Shown here: positions 7,393-8,799 of the stretch, one piece after another
Numbering within the stretch: position 1 is the first letter of the stretch
Layout of the letters: each line of letters begins with the position of its first letter
From: Pirellulaceae bacterium
Lineage (GTDB): Bacteria; Planctomycetota; Planctomycetia; Pirellulales; Pirellulaceae
Direction of reading: 5' to 3'
DNA length: 8,799 nucleotides
Assembly: GCA_013002105.1 (NCBI GenBank)
Contig: JABDKS010000410.1
Location: 1-8,799 of the forward strand
The notes under the pieces: generated by a model
Seen by the model: the letters and a program-made list of their open reading frames with translations, nothing else
Told to the model about the DNA's origin: nothing
Databases searched by the model: none
Translations under genes and position numbers: made by a program

Positions 7393-7875
7393 ATGAATCA
7401 TCAAGAACGCCTGCTCGATCTGATGGAGAATTTTCGTACGGCCATGTTGGTCACTCGTCAGGGCGATGACGAGATGACGTCGCGGCCAATGGCTGTGGCG
7501 GATCTGTCCGAAAACGGAGAAATGTGGTTTGTCACCAGCAAGCGTAGTTGCAAAGTGGACGAAATCGGCCACCACAGTGTCGTGCTGGTGACGTTCCAGA
7601 ACAGTAGCCAATTCGTCTCTGTCTCGGGCGTTGCCCAAGTGATCGACGATCCAGCAAAGATCGACGAACTGTGGTCGGAATCCTGGAAAATTTGGTTTCC
7701 CGAAGGCAAGGATGACCCCGATCTGACACTCTTGCACGTCACACCTACTGGTGGTGAGTACTGGGATAACTCAGGCCTAAAGGGTCTGAAATATCTGGTC
7801 AAAGCCGGTATCGCGTACATGCAGGGCGAACAAATGTCGACCAGCGACGACGTCAACGCGTCGGTCGAAATGTAG
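7393..7875 (+). CDS. Pyridoxamine 5'-phosphate oxidase-like general stress protein (COG3871 type)
   Basis: This is a 160-residue split-barrel flavin-binding-fold protein of the general stress protein 26 group. Characteristic parts are the N-terminal helix with LLDLMENFRTAMLVT (7-21), TSRPMAV (29-35), MWFVTSKRSCKV (44-55), the strand VSVSGVAQVIDDPAKIDELW (75-94) and WFPEGKDDPDLTLLHV (101-116), followed by GEYWD (121-125). Family relatives bind FMN, FAD or F420 and are induced by stress; the substrate of this group is mostly unknown, and a true PdxH role in vitamin B6 synthesis is unlikely. The C-terminal residues 146-160 form a short polar, acidic tail. AAGGA at 7382-7386, six nt before the ATG, supports the start. 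Two palindromes upstream (7303-7321, 7346-7357) suggest independent regulation. The GH13 gene follows after 68 nt and may be cotranscribed. Confidence 0.88.
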   Translation: MNHQERLLDLMENFRTAMLVTRQGDDEMTSRPMAVADLSENGEMWFVTSKRSCKVDEIGHHSVVLVTFQNSSQFVSVSGVAQVIDDPAKIDELWSESWKIWFPEGKDDPDLTLLHVTPTGGEYWDNSGLKGLKYLVKAGIAYMQGEQMSTSDDVNASVEM

Positions 7876-7911
7876 CTCCCACGGAAGAATACCAATTATC
7901 AATTTTTACCC

Positions 7912-7927
7912 GTTCCCAAATGGGGAC
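7912..7927 (+). repeat. Small hairpin just before the GH13 gene ribosome binding site
   Basis: GTTCCC (7912-7917) pairs with GGGGAC (7922-7927) using one G-U pair, around an AAAT loop. It ends 3 nt before the AAAGGA ribosome binding site (7931-7936) and leaves that site free. It may be a weak processing or attenuation element, or chance. Confidence 0.25.
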
Positions 7928-7943
7928 AGCAAAGGAATATCGA

Positions 7944-8799
7944 ATGTCACCAGTCGCACAGGAACAGGTCGAGGGACTCGGCGCCAACGTCACCGATGAG
8001 GGTGTCGCCTTTCGAGTATGGGCACCCAATGCGCAACGTGTTTACGTCATCGGCGATTTCAACGACTGGCAGGCGGACGACGATTCGTTGATGCAGCCAG
8101 GCGATCATGGAACGTGGTTCTTGTCCGATCGCCGTGCCAAGGTTGGCGACGAGTATAAGTATCGAATTTGTAACGGAGATCAGGTCCTCGATCGCATCGA
8201 TCCTTACGCACGTGAAGTGACCAATTCGGTTGGAAACTCCGTCGTACACGACCCCGCGTTCGATTGGGACGGTGACGACTTTACGATGCCACCGTGGAAC
8301 GAGGTGGTGATATATGAAATGCATCTCGGGACATTTGCTCGCGGCGAAGATGGTAGCCCAGGCGACTTTGATCAGGCGCGAGCCAAGTTTGACTATCTCA
8401 AACGTCTTGGTGTCAATGTCCTGCAAATCATGCCGGCAGCGGAGTTTGCCGGGGACATTTCCTGGGGTTACAACCCAGCTCATATTTTCGCGATTGAAAG
8501 TGCATACGGTGGACCTCAAGCGTTCAAGCGTTTCGTCAAGGATGCACATGCGGCGGGCTTCGCCGTCGTTTTAGACGTCGTCTACAATCACTTCGGACCG
8601 TCTGACCTGGACATTTGGCAATTCGATGGTTGGAGCGAGAACGGTAAGGGCGGTATCTATTTCTATAACGATCATCGATCCGATACGCCGTGGGGTGACA
8701 CACGTCCGGATTATGGTCGTGGCGAAGTTCGTCAGTACATCCATGACAACGCGTTGATGTGGTTGGATGACTACCACGTCGATGGGTTGCGATATGACA
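7944..8799 (+). CDS. CBM48-GH13 alpha-glucan enzyme (branching enzyme or trehalohydrolase type), N-terminal part
   Basis: The frame stays open from the ATG at 7944 to the window end, giving 285 complete residues and one extra base; the 3' part lies outside. Residues about 13-100 form a CBM48/early-set domain (FRVWAPNAQRVYVIGDFNDW, 23-42). The GH13 barrel starts near VVIYEMHLGTF (121-131). It shows the SWGYNPAHIFAIESAYGG block (173-190) and conserved region I DVVYNH (211-216). Region II VDGLRYD (279-285) ends exactly at the window edge, with Asp285 the expected nucleophile. The family acts on alpha-1,4-glucans: GlgB branching enzymes make alpha-1,6 branches, and TreZ releases trehalose from maltooligosyl trehalose. 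Region I NHFGP (215-219) and TPWGD (248-252) recall TreZ, whereas other parts match a GlgB-like amylase group, so the exact activity is open. AAAGGA at 7931-7936, seven nt upstream, supports the start. No signal peptide, so cytoplasmic. Confidence 0.85.
   Translation, partial: MSPVAQEQVEGLGANVTDEGVAFRVWAPNAQRVYVIGDFNDWQADDDSLMQPGDHGTWFLSDRRAKVGDEYKYRICNGDQVLDRIDPYAREVTNSVGNSVVHDPAFDWDGDDFTMPPWNEVVIYEMHLGTFARGEDGSPGDFDQARAKFDYLKRLGVNVLQIMPAAEFAGDISWGYNPAHIFAIESAYGGPQAFKRFVKDAHAAGFAVVLDVVYNHFGPSDLDIWQFDGWSENGKGGIYFYNDHRSDTPWGDTRPDYGRGEVRQYIHDNALMWLDDYHVDGLRYD

Noticed and set aside
7393..7875. PdxH (vitamin B6 synthesis) identity for the PNPOx-like gene
   Set aside because: The sequence matches the general stress protein 26 group rather than true PdxH, which is longer and has different conserved substrate-binding segments.
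7947..8549. 200-codon open frame on the minus strand
   Set aside because: It lies wholly antisense to the CBM48-GH13 gene, whose protein has clear family motifs; the minus-strand product shows no recognisable domain.

Overview
The window holds eight protein-coding genes, all on the + strand, and two of them run off the edges. I see no rRNA, tRNA, CRISPR array, insertion sequence or phage gene. Moderate GC content, mostly weak Shine-Dalgarno sites, two non-AUG starts and the gene mix (MgtC/DUF4010 membrane protein, a kinase paired with a methanogen output domain protein, an ABC1/UbiB kinase, a CBM48-GH13 enzyme) suggest a planctomycete of the Rhodopirellula/Pirellulaceae type. That placement is an inference from gene content, not a marker-based assignment.

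Layout. Positions 1-335 are the C-terminal part of a YeeE/YedE-type sulfur transport membrane protein. Positions 403-1125 encode a SAM-dependent methyltransferase resembling bacterial phospholipid N-methyltransferases. It is followed after 15 nt by a 429-residue MgtC/SapB-DUF4010 polytopic membrane protein (1141-2430), probably in the same transcript. A 222-nt gap with a strong hairpin separates this from a two-gene signalling unit. The unit consists of a small four-cysteine protein with methanogen output domain 1 (2653-3210) and a soluble hybrid histidine kinase, PAS-GAF-HisKA-HATPase-REC (3207-5288), whose TTG start overlaps the stop of the first gene. A 329-nt non-coding stretch leads to an ABC1/UbiB-family atypical kinase (5618-7249) with two C-terminal membrane segments and non-canonical KxGQ and DFG motifs. 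A 143-nt regulatory-looking region with two palindromes precedes a pyridoxamine-phosphate-oxidase-like general stress protein (7393-7875). Last comes the start of a CBM48-GH13 glucan or trehalose enzyme (7944 to the window end).

How they may work together. Several genes deal with membranes (lipid methylation, MgtC-like protein, the UbiB-like kinase), and others with stress, signalling or reserve carbohydrate. A general stress or redox-adaptation neighbourhood is plausible but unproven. Most individual genes belong to known families. The less ordinary points are the overlapping MetOD1/hybrid-kinase pair, the altered motifs of the UbiB-like kinase, and the palindromes before the stress protein gene. 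I found no clear evidence of a wholly new system.
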